This document shows positions 1 through 8,459 of a stretch of 64,000 bases of DNA, piece after piece. The stretch lies in contig NZ_CP012541.1 of NCBI RefSeq assembly GCF_001298465.1, forward strand, positions 124,001 through 188,000. The letters run 5' to 3'. A program made the translations under genes and the position numbers. Source of the stretch: Campylobacter concisus. GTDB lineage: Bacteria; Campylobacterota; Campylobacteria; Campylobacterales; Campylobacteraceae. Numbering within the stretch: the stretch's first letter is position 1; each line of letters opens with the position of its first letter. The notes beneath the pieces were generated by a model that had not been told where the DNA came from, made no database searches, and saw only the letters and a program-made list of their open reading frames with translations.

Positions 1-635
1 GCGTTGGAGCTGATGGGCTCATCGTACTTTTGCCTTACGAAAAGGGCGTGAAATGGGAGTTTTACAACAGCGATGGAAGTTACGCTGCGATGTGTGGCAA
101 TGGCTCGCGCGCGGCTGCTAGATATGCCTATCTAAACGGCCTTGTAAGTTCAAACGAATTTGCCTTGCTAACCGGCAGCGGCGAGGTGATGGCAAGCGTG
201 AAAGATGAGTGCGTCGAGGTCGTGCTAACAAGTCCAAAAATTTTAAGCGAGCCACTAAATGAAGGCGGCAAAACTTGGTATTTTTATGATACTGGCGTGC
301 CTCACCTTGTAAATTTCACACAAAATTTAGAGGAATTTGACGTCAAAGAGTGCAGGGCGCTTCGTCAAAAATACAATGCAAATGTAAATTTAGCCAAATT
401 TGAGGGTGGAGTTTTAAAGGTTAGAACCTACGAAAGGGGTGTGGAGGACGAGACGCTAGCTTGTGGCACTGGCATGGCGGCTTGCTTTTACGGCGCTACT
501 TTAAATTTAAACGCACCACAGAGCCTAAAAGTCTATCCAAAAAGTGGCGAGGAGCTTGGGCTTAGGCTTGAAAACGGCAAAATTTTATTTAGCGGAGCGG
601 TGAAACACTGCTTTGATACGAGTGTTGAAATTTAG
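1..635 (+). CDS. dapF: Diaminopimelate epimerase, 5' end cut by window
   Basis: DapF interconverts LL- and meso-diaminopimelate for lysine and peptidoglycan synthesis in the cytosol. The reading frame is open from base 3, so the start lies upstream of the window; about 210 residues are visible. Both family cysteines are present: MCGNGSR near the visible N-terminus and LACGTGMAA in the C-terminal half. These are the acid/base pair of this cofactor-independent epimerase. The frame ends in TAG at 633-635. The next gene faces the other way. I am confident of the family; only the length and start cannot be checked. Confidence 0.95.
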   Translation, partial: VGADGLIVLLPYEKGVKWEFYNSDGSYAAMCGNGSRAAARYAYLNGLVSSNEFALLTGSGEVMASVKDECVEVVLTSPKILSEPLNEGGKTWYFYDTGVPHLVNFTQNLEEFDVKECRALRQKYNANVNLAKFEGGVLKVRTYERGVEDETLACGTGMAACFYGATLNLNAPQSLKVYPKSGEELGLRLENGKILFSGAVKHCFDTSVEI

Positions 636-838
636 CTTTTAGGGTGAGTTTTGGAGCCTACTCTTAGCTAGTTATGGTAAATAAATTTTTAAATTTATAT
701 TACTAAATTTGTGCCTAGCTGATGAAGTAAAATTTTTATAGTGGCTTTAATTTGAAATTTGAATACAAAATAACTAAGTTAAAAACTCGAAAAATAAATT
801 TTAATAAAAATTTGAATAGAAATTTAAAAAAAAGAAGA

Positions 839-856
839 TCTCCGCCGAAGCGGAGA
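839..856 (-). terminator. Intrinsic terminator of rpmI-rplT
   Basis: Read on the minus strand this is TCTCCGC, a TTCG tetraloop and GCGGAGA: a perfect 7-bp stem. A T-rich run follows immediately (826-838 read in reverse). It lies 8 bases past the rplT stop, the expected place for the end of the ribosomal-protein operon. Confidence 0.9.
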
Positions 857-863
857 AAAGGTG

Positions 864-1220
864 TTATTTCAAAGCATCTTTTGCTTGTTTTGCAAGTGCC
901 GCAAATGTCTTCGCGTCATTCATAGCTAGATCAGCTAAAATTTTTCTATCAAGTTCGATCTTAGCTTTGTTTAAGCCGTTGATAAATCTTGAATAGCTAA
1001 TATCGTTTAGTCTGCAAGCTGCGTTGATACGAACGATCCATAAACGTCTGAAATCACGTTTTTTCTGGCGTCTGTCGCGGTATGCGTAAACTAAACTTCT
1101 CTCTAGTTGCTCTTTAGCTTTTCTAAAATGTTTGTGTCTAGCACTGAAAAAGCCACGTGCTAACTTTAAAACTTTCTTATGGCGTCTTCTTCTAACTACG
1201 CCTGTTTTTACTCTTGCCAT
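864..1220 (-). CDS. rplT: 50S ribosomal protein L20
   Basis: L20 is an early-assembly protein that binds 23S rRNA. The 118-residue product has the usual length and the very basic N-terminus ([24 protein letters not shown]). It lies about 100 bases downstream of rpmI on the same strand and is followed by a strong terminator, so the two form one transcript. In many bacteria infC precedes this pair; here infC is with thrS at 36573, an arrangement known from Campylobacter. Confidence 0.97.
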   Translation of the reverse strand: MARVKTGVVRRRRHKKVLKLARGFFSARHKHFRKAKEQLERSLVYAYRDRRQKKRDFRRLWIVRINAACRLNDISYSRFINGLNKAKIELDRKILADLAMNDAKTFAALAKQAKDALK

Positions 1221-1319
1221 ATTTATCCTTTTACAAATTGGCGCTCACAAAGTGAGTCTTGCCCCTAAATTTGGGGGAGTTTGAATGACTTTTTTGTCAA
1301 AAACTTAAATCTAAGCTGC

Positions 1320-1511
1320 TTATACGCCGAGCATTTTGCGAACGGCTGAGACGTTTGTGCTATCCACGTAGTGTGGTCCACGAAGGTCTCTCATACGCTT
1401 ACTAGGTTTTTTTGTTAAGATATGGCTTCTAAAAGCAGAGCCTCTTTTTATCTTATTTTTACCTACTTTAAAGCGCTTAGCAGCACCGCGAACGGTTTTC
1501 ATCTTTGGCAT
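1320..1511 (-). CDS. rpmI: 50S ribosomal protein L35
   Basis: L35 is a small basic protein of the large ribosomal subunit. The 63-residue product begins [17 protein letters not shown] and contains the conserved [14 protein letters not shown] stretch. An AAAAGGA ribosome-binding site lies just upstream of the ATG, and a TATAAT box sits about 45 bases upstream. It is the first gene of the rpmI-rplT transcript. Confidence 0.97.
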   Translation of the reverse strand: MPKMKTVRGAAKRFKVGKNKIKRGSAFRSHILTKKPSKRMRDLRGPHYVDSTNVSAVRKMLGV

Positions 1512-1555
1512 GCTAATCCTTTTTGAAATTTTATACGCAAGTGCGTAAGTTTTGG

Positions 1556-1561
1556 ATTATA
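1556..1561 (-). promoter_or_regulatory. -10 box upstream of rpmI
   Basis: Read on the minus strand this is a consensus TATAAT, placed about 45 bases before the rpmI ATG. Campylobacter housekeeping promoters rely on the -10 box with an AT-periodic upstream region, which fits. The transcription start is inferred, not seen. Confidence 0.55.
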
Positions 1562-1670
1562 GCGAAAATACCTTTAGAAAATTTAAATTTCACTTAGACA
1601 AAATTTGCAATAAATTTACATTAAACTTAAAAGAATTTTAAAATTTATAATTAAATTATTAAAATTTACA

Positions 1671-1676
1671 TATAAT
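1671..1676 (+). promoter_or_regulatory. -10 box upstream of the C69 peptidase gene
   Basis: TATAAT preceded by a run of A/T, 38 bases before the ATG at 1714. An AAAGGAG ribosome-binding site lies between the box and the start. This matches the Campylobacter sigma-70 style. Confidence 0.55.
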
Positions 1677-1713
1677 CACAAAAAGAAATTTTATTTCACT
1701 AAAGGAGTAAATA

Positions 1714-3210
1714 ATGAAAGGCAAAATTCTTGCATCAATCGTTGCTATGAGTGCGATTTTAGGCACAAGTAGCTTGGCATGCACTACCATTTTAGTAGGA
1801 GATAAAGCTTCAAATGATGGCTCCATGCTGGTCGCTAGGAGCGCAGATAGCAAGGCTATAAAAGCTCAAGTCTTTTTGATACATCCAGCTACGAAAAATC
1901 AAACTGGCATGCACAGCTCAAAGGCGCATGACGGCGCAAATGACTTTACATATCCGCTCCCAAAAGATGGCATGAGATACACAACCATCGCAAATTCTCA
2001 CACAAAACTTCACGGAGCTGTCGGCTACAATGAAGCTGGCGTTGGACTAAGTGGCACCGAGACCATATACGCAAAAGATGAGCTTTTAAAGATCGATCCA
2101 TATAATGAAGAGACCGGTATCACCGAAGATGACATCCCAGACGTGCTTTTGCCACGTATGAAGAGTGCAAAAGATGGCGTTAAGCTTCTTGGTGAGATAG
2201 TTGAGACAAAGGGCGCCGGAGAAGGCTTTGGCGTAGTATTTATTGACGCAAACGAGCTTTGGTACTTTGAAACAGGTACAGGTCACAAGTGGATCGCTAC
2301 AAAGATCGCTCCAGATGAGTATTTCGTCACTGCAAACCAAGGCAGACTTCACGCCTATAAAGAGAATGATCCAAATTTCATGGGCGCAAAAGACGTCATT
2401 AAATTTGCGATTGATAACAAGACTTATGACCCTGCAAAAGATGGCGAATTTAACTTCACAAAGGCTTATACAAGGGATGATGAAAGAGATGTGACTTACA
2501 ACTACCCACGCGTTTGCTGGGTACAAAGCATGTTTAACCCAAGTCTAAAACAAGACTTCGCCGATGGTCAGAAATTTCCAGTATTTTTAAAACCAGAGAA
2601 AAAATTAGGCGTTGAAGATCTAAAAGCTGCAATGAGAGCCCACTACAACGGCACTGCGTTTGATAACTACGCTAGCAAAGACGAAGATAAGAAAAATGTC
2701 TACCGCGCCATAAGCGTCTTTAGAACATACGAGTCTCACGTCATGCAGGTGCGCCCATGGCTACCAAAAGAGATCGGCCGTGTGACTTACGTAGCTCTTG
2801 GCATGGCTGATCTTAGCGTTTATTTGCCGTATTACGAGGGGCTTGATGGCTTTATAAAAGGCTACTCAGACGGCTCATACGACGCTGATGACACTTCGAT
2901 ATACTGGGTTTATAGAAAGCTTCAAACCCTTGTGATGACTGACTATGAGAAGTATTCGCCAGTGGTAAAAGAGGCATACGCTAAATTTGAAAAAGAGTTG
3001 GCGGTAAAACAGGCTAAATTTGAAGATGAGTACGTCAAACTTTATAAAAAAGATAAGAAAAAAGCGGACAAACTCTTAAATGAATTTAGCCAAAAGACAA
3101 TGCAAGAGGCTAAGGATCTAACTCAGGAGCTTACAAATAAGGTCTTTACTATGCTTACAGCTGATATGGATGCTAAGCTAAAATCCCTAAATAAAGGCAA
3201 AAAAGACTAA
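1714..3210 (+). CDS. Secreted C69-family dipeptidase
   Basis: The product is an exported N-terminal-nucleophile hydrolase of peptidase family C69 (dipeptidase A type), expected to cleave dipeptides or short peptides in the periplasm. A hydrophobic signal segment (residues 1-22) ends directly before Cys23 in ACTTILVGDKAS; in this family the cysteine exposed by processing is the nucleophile. Residues such as NEAGVGLSGTE and the GTGHKW region fit the family fold. The last 80 residues are lysine- and glutamate-rich and probably helical. At 498 residues it is of usual length. A strong AAAGGAG site precedes the ATG. It stands alone, between a promoter and a hairpin at 3217-3241. The true substrate is unknown. 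Confidence 0.88.
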   Translation: MKGKILASIVAMSAILGTSSLACTTILVGDKASNDGSMLVARSADSKAIKAQVFLIHPATKNQTGMHSSKAHDGANDFTYPLPKDGMRYTTIANSHTKLHGAVGYNEAGVGLSGTETIYAKDELLKIDPYNEETGITEDDIPDVLLPRMKSAKDGVKLLGEIVETKGAGEGFGVVFIDANELWYFETGTGHKWIATKIAPDEYFVTANQGRLHAYKENDPNFMGAKDVIKFAIDNKTYDPAKDGEFNFTKAYTRDDERDVTYNYPRVCWVQSMFNPSLKQDFADGQKFPVFLKPEKKLGVEDLKAAMRAHYNGTAFDNYASKDEDKKNVYRAISVFRTYESHVMQVRPWLPKEIGRVTYVALGMADLSVYLPYYEGLDGFIKGYSDGSYDADDTSIYWVYRKLQTLVMTDYEKYSPVVKEAYAKFEKELAVKQAKFEDEYVKLYKKDKKKADKLLNEFSQKTMQEAKDLTQELTNKVFTMLTADMDAKLKSLNKGKKD

Positions 3211-3216
3211 ACATTC

Positions 3217-3241
3217 TGGGCGCGAAATTTAGTAGCGCCCA
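3217..3241 (+). terminator. Hairpin after the C69 peptidase gene
   Basis: TGGGCGC and GCGCCCA form a perfect 7-bp stem around an 11-base loop, 7 bases after the stop codon. The following T content is weak, so this could be a terminator or simply a stable 3' end. Confidence 0.5.
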
Positions 3242-3746
3242 AACTTTAAACAAAAATTTGGCAAAGAGCGTTTATAATGCGACAAAAATTCACTACAAAG
3301 GAAAAACGCTGATGCCTTGTCCCATGCATAAAGCTCATTAATCTCGGCAAAAAACATATCAGCGATTTTCAAAAAACACGCAAATTTTTAAATGATTTTA
3401 CATTTTTTCACATTGAAATAAATCCATTTTTGCTAGCAGGTCCGCTGCATTGTAACTGCATTTTTAATAGCAAAGCTAAGCAGTGTTTAAAATTTGGCAA
3501 GGATCTTTTTAGTAGAGCTTTTTATAAATTTTACTTTAGTTTAAGAAGAAGCGGGTGTCATCCGCCGTGTTTTGGGTGACCCAGACTTGTGCGTAGCACA
3601 ACAACATTGAACATGCTGGGGGTTTGGGTCGCAGAGATAAGGGGGCGGTTTCGTAATTCTAGCCCCCTTGTACCTGCATAAAAATATTCAAGGTTGCTGT
3701 GTTTTGCACAGATTTAATTTAAAATAGAAATTTAAAAAGGATAGAA
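3242..3746 (+). other. Long structured intergenic region upstream of metE
   Basis: No normal gene is visible, but the region is rich in structure. A 9-codon mini-ORF at 3311-3340 encodes MPCPMHKAH and has AAAGGA 9 bases upstream. TTTGCTA/TAGCAAA (3429-3435, 3468-3474) encloses GCAG/CTGC (3436-3439, 3445-3448). Further perfect hairpins are GCGG/CCGC (3551-3565), TTGTGC/GCACAA (3587-3601), AAGGGGGC/GCCCCCTT (3639-3669) and CTGTG/CACAG (3697-3711). GACCCA (3578-3583) can also pair with TGGGTC (3625-3630). The 3550-3670 part is GC-richer than its surroundings. It may be a leader RNA of metE or a dispersed repeat; neither can be decided here. Confidence 0.5.
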
Positions 3747-6020
3747 ATGATAAAAAGTTATGTTTTAGGTTTTCCAAGAATCGGTGAAAAAAGAGAGTTA
3801 AAGCGCGCATTAGAGGGCTTTTGGGCTGGTAAAGAGGGCTTTAGCGAAGATAATTTGCAAGAGACTGCAAAGACGCTTCGCCAAAGACACTGGAAATATC
3901 AACAAGACGCTGGCATTTCGGCTATTAGCGTTAATGATTTTTCATTTTATGACCTAATGCTTGATAACATCATCGCTTTTGGCGCTACGCCTCCAAGATT
4001 TGCAAATTTAAGCGGCTTGGAGCAGTATTTTGCTTGCTCAAGAGGCAATAAAAATGGCGTTGCGATGGAGATGACAAAGTGGTTTAACACAAACTACCAC
4101 TACATCGTGCCAGAGCTTAGCAGCGAGAGTAAATTTAGCCTAAAAGCAGACAAAATTTTAAATGAATACAAAGAGGCGAAGGCTAACGGCGTAAAAGGCA
4201 AGGTAAATTTGATCGGCCCTATCACATTTTTGGCCCTTTCAAAGACGACTGACGGCAGCTGCCCATTTAAGCATCTTGACGCGCTTGTAAGCGAGTACAA
4301 AAAGTTACTTGAGCAAATTTCTAAGCTTGATGATGAAATTTTAGTGCAGTTTGACGAGCCGATCTTTGTAACAGACAAAAACGAAAGCGATCTTTTGCCA
4401 CTTATCACAAAGGTCTATAACGAGCTAACAAGCGTAGCTAGCAACGTTAAGATCGTATTTGCGACATATTTTGAGCATGCGATTAAAGCAGTTAGCGAAG
4501 TGGCTAAAACTAAAATTTACGGCATCGCACTTGACTTCATCCACGGTAAGAGAAATTTCGAAGCACTTGAGACTATCAAAAACAGCCATTTGACGCTATT
4601 TGCTGGCGTGATCGACGGCAGAAATATCTGGAAGAGCAACATCGATGAAAAAGTAAAACTTGTAGGTGAAATTTCAGAAAAAATAGGCGGAAAAGACCTT
4701 TACATCGGCACTTCATGCTCGCTTCTTCACGTGCCATACACTCTAAAATATGAAGAGAATTTAAACCCAGAGATCAAAAGCTGGCTAAGCTTTGCGGTTG
4801 AGAAGCTTGACGAGATCAAGATCATCACAAAACTAGCAAACGGAGAGAAGCTTGATGAGAGCGAAACAAAAATTTACGAAGAGAACAAAAATGCTGTTAA
4901 AACTCGTGCTACTTCAAAGCTCATCCACTCTTATAGCGTTCAAAACCGCATCAAAAATTTAAGCAAATTTGAGCGTGATGAGAAATTTGAAGATCGCATA
5001 AAAATTCAGCGCGAAACACTAAAATACGGCATCTTGCCTACAACGACAATAGGCAGCTTCCCTCAAACGGTTGATCTTCGTGTACTTCGCCAAAATTTCA
5101 AAAAAGGCGAGATCGACGCGGCTGCTTATGAAGCTGGCATCAAAAAATATATCGATCACTGCGTGAAATTTCAAGAGGATATCGGCCTAGACGTGCTAGT
5201 ACACGGCGAGCCAGAGAGAAACGACATGGTCGAGTACTTTGGCGAGCAGATCAGCGGGTATGCATTTAGCCAAAATGGCTGGGTACAAAGCTACGGCAGC
5301 CGCTGCGTCAAACCACCACTCCTCTTTGGTGACGTAAGCCGCCCAGAGCCGATGACTGTTAAGTGGATGAAATACGCTCAAAGTATCACAAAACACGTAA
5401 TGAAGGGCATGCTAACAGGTCCTGTGACTATGCTAAACTGGAGCTTTGTGCGTGACGATCTGCCAAGAAGTGAGGTGGCAAAACAGCTCGCGCTTTGTAT
5501 CTATGACGAGATCGCAGACCTTCAAAATGCAGGCATCAGAGTGATCCAAGTCGATGAGGCAGCATTTAAAGAGGGCTATCCGCTAAGAGCTGAAAATATC
5601 CCAGCTTATGAGAAATTTGCGGTTGATTGCTTTAAGCTTTCAGTAAGCTCAGCTGAAGCAAAAACTCAGATCCATACGCATATGTGCTACTCTGAATTTA
5701 ACGATATTATTAAGACTATCGAGGCTATGGATGCTGATGTTATCAGTATCGAGACTGCAAGAAGTGGCAACGAGCTACTTAAAATTTTCAAAGCCGTTGG
5801 CTACAAACAAGAGGTTGGACCTGGCGTTTACGACATCCACAGCCCACGTGTGCCAAGTGTCGAGGAGATCGTCGCTCAGATCAAAGCTCTGCTTGAAGTC
5901 TTACCAAAAGAGCAACTCTGGATCAACCCAGATTGTGGCCTAAAAACCAGAAAATGGGAAGAGGTCGAGCCAAGCCTTAAAAACATGGTAGAAGCTGTCA
6001 AGATCGTAAGAGGTCTATAG
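3747..6020 (+). CDS. metE: Cobalamin-independent methionine synthase
   Basis: MetE moves the methyl group of 5-methyltetrahydropteroyltri-glutamate to homocysteine in the last step of methionine synthesis, in the cytosol. The 757-residue length is typical. The N-terminal half opens with YVLGFPRIGEKRELKRALEGFW, and the catalytic C-terminal half starts near the TTTIGSFPQT motif. Zinc ligands are visible: His645-Met-Cys647 in IHTHMCYSEF, Glu in ISIETARSG near 669, and Cys730 in NPDCGLKTRKW. AAAAAGGA lies 6 bases before the ATG. The metF-like gene follows 66 bases later, so the two probably share a transcript that makes and uses the methyl donor. Confidence 0.97.
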   Translation: MIKSYVLGFPRIGEKRELKRALEGFWAGKEGFSEDNLQETAKTLRQRHWKYQQDAGISAISVNDFSFYDLMLDNIIAFGATPPRFANLSGLEQYFACSRGNKNGVAMEMTKWFNTNYHYIVPELSSESKFSLKADKILNEYKEAKANGVKGKVNLIGPITFLALSKTTDGSCPFKHLDALVSEYKKLLEQISKLDDEILVQFDEPIFVTDKNESDLLPLITKVYNELTSVASNVKIVFATYFEHAIKAVSEVAKTKIYGIALDFIHGKRNFEALETIKNSHLTLFAGVIDGRNIWKSNIDEKVKLVGEISEKIGGKDLYIGTSCSLLHVPYTLKYEENLNPEIKSWLSFAVEKLDEIKIITKLANGEKLDESETKIYEENKNAVKTRATSKLIHSYSVQNRIKNLSKFERDEKFEDRIKIQRETLKYGILPTTTIGSFPQTVDLRVLRQNFKKGEIDAAAYEAGIKKYIDHCVKFQEDIGLDVLVHGEPERNDMVEYFGEQISGYAFSQNGWVQSYGSRCVKPPLLFGDVSRPEPMTVKWMKYAQSITKHVMKGMLTGPVTMLNWSFVRDDLPRSEVAKQLALCIYDEIADLQNAGIRVIQVDEAAFKEGYPLRAENIPAYEKFAVDCFKLSVSSAEAKTQIHTHMCYSEFNDIIKTIEAMDADVISIETARSGNELLKIFKAVGYKQEVGPGVYDIHSPRVPSVEEIVAQIKALLEVLPKEQLWINPDCGLKTRKWEEVEPSLKNMVEAVKIVRGL

Positions 6021-6086
6021 TCCAAATTTTAGCGTCTAGTAAGCCTAGGCGCTAAACTCCATTTAAATTTCAAAAAAAGTTAGAAA

Positions 6087-6974
6087 ATGTTAAAAGATAA
6101 GATCATAAACAATAAAAGTGGCATAGTTCTTTACGGTCTAACACCTCCAAAGGCCGAATTTGACGAGGTGAAGCTTAAAGAGATCGCTGCAAAATGGGAC
6201 AAGAGGATCACATATGTGCAGGCTGATGGCTTGGTGCTTTACGAGATCCAAGATGAAAGTAGCCGTATAAAAAGCGAGCGAACCTTTGAATTTAGTGATA
6301 CATTAAGCCCTGAAATTTATTACTCAAAGTATCTAAATTTAAAGACACCAAGCATCTTTTATAGAGTCGCGAACAAATATAATGAGAGCGAATTTAGAGC
6401 AAATTTAGCCAAAAGTAGTAGTGACATAAATGTCTTTGTCGGTATTGCTTCTGGCAAAGTAGAGCCTAAAATGAGCTTAGAGCGTGCTTATGAGATCGCT
6501 AGAGACGAGTTTAAAGAGCTTGTAGTGGGTGGTGTTTGCATAGCTGAGAGGCATGCTAAAAAGGGCGATGAAGAGCAAAGGATGAGCCAAAAGGCCAAAA
6601 TGGGAGCAAAATTTTTCATCTCGCAGGCGGTTTTTGATGTAAATTTGGCTAAAAATTTACTAACAAGTGTGGCAAAAAGTGGGTTAAATTTGCCTATAAT
6701 TTTGACTTTTACGACTTGCGGCACGCCAAAAACGCTAGAGTTTATCAAGTGGCTTGGTATAAGTGTTGATGAAAAAAGCGAGAAAAGGATGCTTGAGAGT
6801 GATGATTTTTTAGCCACGGCATCACAAATTTGCCTTGAAAATTTCGCAGAGCTTTATGAATTTGCCAAAAAGCTTGGTATAAACGTCGGCGTCAATGTTG
6901 AAAGTGTAATGGCAAAAAGAGCCGAGATAGAAGCGAGCCTAGAGCTAACACATAAGATGAGAGAGGTGTTTTGA
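6087..6974 (+). CDS. metF: Methylenetetrahydrofolate reductase-like protein
   Basis: The likely role is reduction of 5,10-methylene- to 5-methyl-tetrahydrofolate, the donor for MetE encoded just upstream. Support comes from context and from the TIM-barrel signatures: VVGGVCIAERH followed by KAKMGAKFFISQAVFD matches the folate-reductase pattern K..GA.FFITQ..FD. The protein is 295 residues long. Unusually, the N-terminus reads LYGLTPPKAEFDE where standard MetF has a phenylalanine-proline FEFFPPK-type motif, and the whole first third diverges. It may be a divergent subgroup with altered flavin or electron-donor use. Family confident; exact activity inferred. Confidence 0.75.
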   Translation: MLKDKIINNKSGIVLYGLTPPKAEFDEVKLKEIAAKWDKRITYVQADGLVLYEIQDESSRIKSERTFEFSDTLSPEIYYSKYLNLKTPSIFYRVANKYNESEFRANLAKSSSDINVFVGIASGKVEPKMSLERAYEIARDEFKELVVGGVCIAERHAKKGDEEQRMSQKAKMGAKFFISQAVFDVNLAKNLLTSVAKSGLNLPIILTFTTCGTPKTLEFIKWLGISVDEKSEKRMLESDDFLATASQICLENFAELYEFAKKLGINVGVNVESVMAKRAEIEASLELTHKMREVF

Positions 6975-6994
6975 TAGTTTAAAAGCTATCAAAA
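6969..6994 (+). terminator. Hairpin at the end of metE-metF
   Basis: TTTTGATAG and CTATCAAAA form a perfect 9-bp stem overlapping the metF stop codon. The tail is AT-rich but not a pure T-run. It separates the methionine genes from the polysaccharide locus. Confidence 0.5.
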
Positions 6995-7044
6995 CTTATA
7001 TTTTAGATAGTTTTAGTAAGTTCTTAGCCTTTTTTAGCTTTAAT

Positions 7045-7050
7045 TATATA
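7045..7050 (+). promoter_or_regulatory. Possible -10 box for the polysaccharide locus
   Basis: TATATA in ATTATATAAGA, 36 bases before the manC start, in an A/T-periodic stretch. No other good candidate precedes the 18-gene run. Weak support, because such words are common in this AT-rich DNA. Confidence 0.3.
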
Positions 7051-7085
7051 AGATTTTTAAGCTCATTTTAAAGTAGATAAAATTT

Positions 7086-8456
7086 ATGACAAATATATTA
7101 TTATGTGGTGGTTCTGGTACGAGGTTGTGGCCTATTAGCAGGACTTTGATGCCAAAACAATTTATTAAATTATTTGATGACAGGTCACTTTTTCAGCTAA
7201 CTGCACTACGAAATAGTGAAATTTGTGACAATACATTTGTGATTACAAATATTGATCATTACTACTTGGTGATAGATCAGATAGAAAATTTAAGTATCAC
7301 AAATTTTAAATATCTGCTCGAGCCAGTTGGTAGAAATACTGCACCAGCGATCACACTAGCTTGCCTTGCACTTGATCCAAATGAGATTGTTTTAGTAACG
7401 CCATCGGATCATTTGATAAAGGACATTAAAGCATACCACACAAGCGTAAAAGCTGCAAAGGAGCTGGCAGAGCAAAATTTCTTAGTTACTTTTGGTATAA
7501 AGCCAAAGTCGCCTGAGACAGGATTTGGATATATAGAGAGCTATAATGGTGATGTAAAGGCTTTTTATGAAAAGCCAGACCATGAAAGGGCAGTAAAATT
7601 TCTAAAAGATCAAAATTTCTACTGGAATTCTGGTATGTTTGTTTTTAAAGCAGGCATTTTTTTGGATCAGATGAAAATTTTTGCTCCTGAGATATTTGAA
7701 GCGTGTAAACTTGCTTTTGATAATGCAAAAAAAGACGAATTTGATATCAAAATAGACGTTATCGACATGCAAAATATTCCCCAAAATAGCATAGATTATG
7801 CTGTGATGGAAAAATCAGATATCGTAAAAATGGTATCCTTGGATGCTTCTTGGAGTGATCTTGGAAGTTTTGATAGTTTGGATGAGCAGCTACAAAAAGA
7901 TATCAATGGAAACACAATAAATAGCGATCTTGTGCAGATAAATTCTCACAATAATCTAGTCCTATCTAGCGGCAAAAAAATAGCCTTGATAGATGTTGAT
8001 GATCTAGCCGTAGTTGACACCAAAGATGCTCTTTTGATCTCTAAAAAATCCTCTAGCCAAAAAGTAAAAAATGTTGTGGAAATTTTAAAAGAGGAGAGCT
8101 CTGAGCTTTGCAATACTCATGTTACGACAAATAGGCCATGGGGAAACTACACGGTTCTTGAAAATCAAGATGGATATAAGATAAAAATCATAGAAGTAAA
8201 ACCTGGCAAGAGGCTATCTTTACAAAAGCACTTTCATAGAAATGAGCACTGGATAGTTTTGTCTGGTAGTGCCACAGTTACGATCGGCGAGACAACTAGA
8301 CTTGTTTGTCCTAATGAGTCTATCTATATAAAAATGGGCGAAGTTCATAGACTATCTAATGAAGGAAAAATCCCTGTGGTTTTAATAGAAGCTCAGGTTG
8401 GCGAATATACAGGTGAAGATGATATAATTCGCCTAGACGATGATTTTAAAAGGTGA
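7086..8456 (+). CDS. manC: Mannose-1-phosphate guanylyltransferase / mannose-6-phosphate isomerase
   Basis: This bifunctional enzyme supplies GDP-mannose. The N-terminal nucleotidyltransferase domain starts with LLCGGSGTRLWPISR and contains the PKQF signature and FVEKP-like FYEKPD. The C-terminal cupin domain (about residues 345-456) carries RPWGNYTVL and QKHFHRNEHWIVLSG, the type II isomerase region. The 456-residue length is normal. There is no convincing Shine-Dalgarno sequence before the ATG at 7086. It is the first gene of the locus, with gmd 3 bases downstream. Product use: GDP-4-keto-6-deoxymannose, and from there fucose and perosamine. Confidence 0.95.
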   Translation: MTNILLCGGSGTRLWPISRTLMPKQFIKLFDDRSLFQLTALRNSEICDNTFVITNIDHYYLVIDQIENLSITNFKYLLEPVGRNTAPAITLACLALDPNEIVLVTPSDHLIKDIKAYHTSVKAAKELAEQNFLVTFGIKPKSPETGFGYIESYNGDVKAFYEKPDHERAVKFLKDQNFYWNSGMFVFKAGIFLDQMKIFAPEIFEACKLAFDNAKKDEFDIKIDVIDMQNIPQNSIDYAVMEKSDIVKMVSLDASWSDLGSFDSLDEQLQKDINGNTINSDLVQINSHNNLVLSSGKKIALIDVDDLAVVDTKDALLISKKSSSQKVKNVVEILKEESSELCNTHVTTNRPWGNYTVLENQDGYKIKIIEVKPGKRLSLQKHFHRNEHWIVLSGSATVTIGETTRLVCPNESIYIKMGEVHRLSNEGKIPVVLIEAQVGEYTGEDDIIRLDDDFKR

Positions 8457-8459
8457 TTT

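Noticed and set aside
2086-2526. Minus-strand open frame of 146 codons inside the C69 peptidase gene
   Set aside because: It is antisense to a clear family protein, has no family motif and no ribosome-binding site; the plus frame explains the sequence.
3597-3680. Short plus-strand frame through the hairpin region before metE
   Set aside because: A 20-odd-codon frame (MLGVWVAEIRGRF...) coincides with the stems and lacks a binding site; structure explains the text better.
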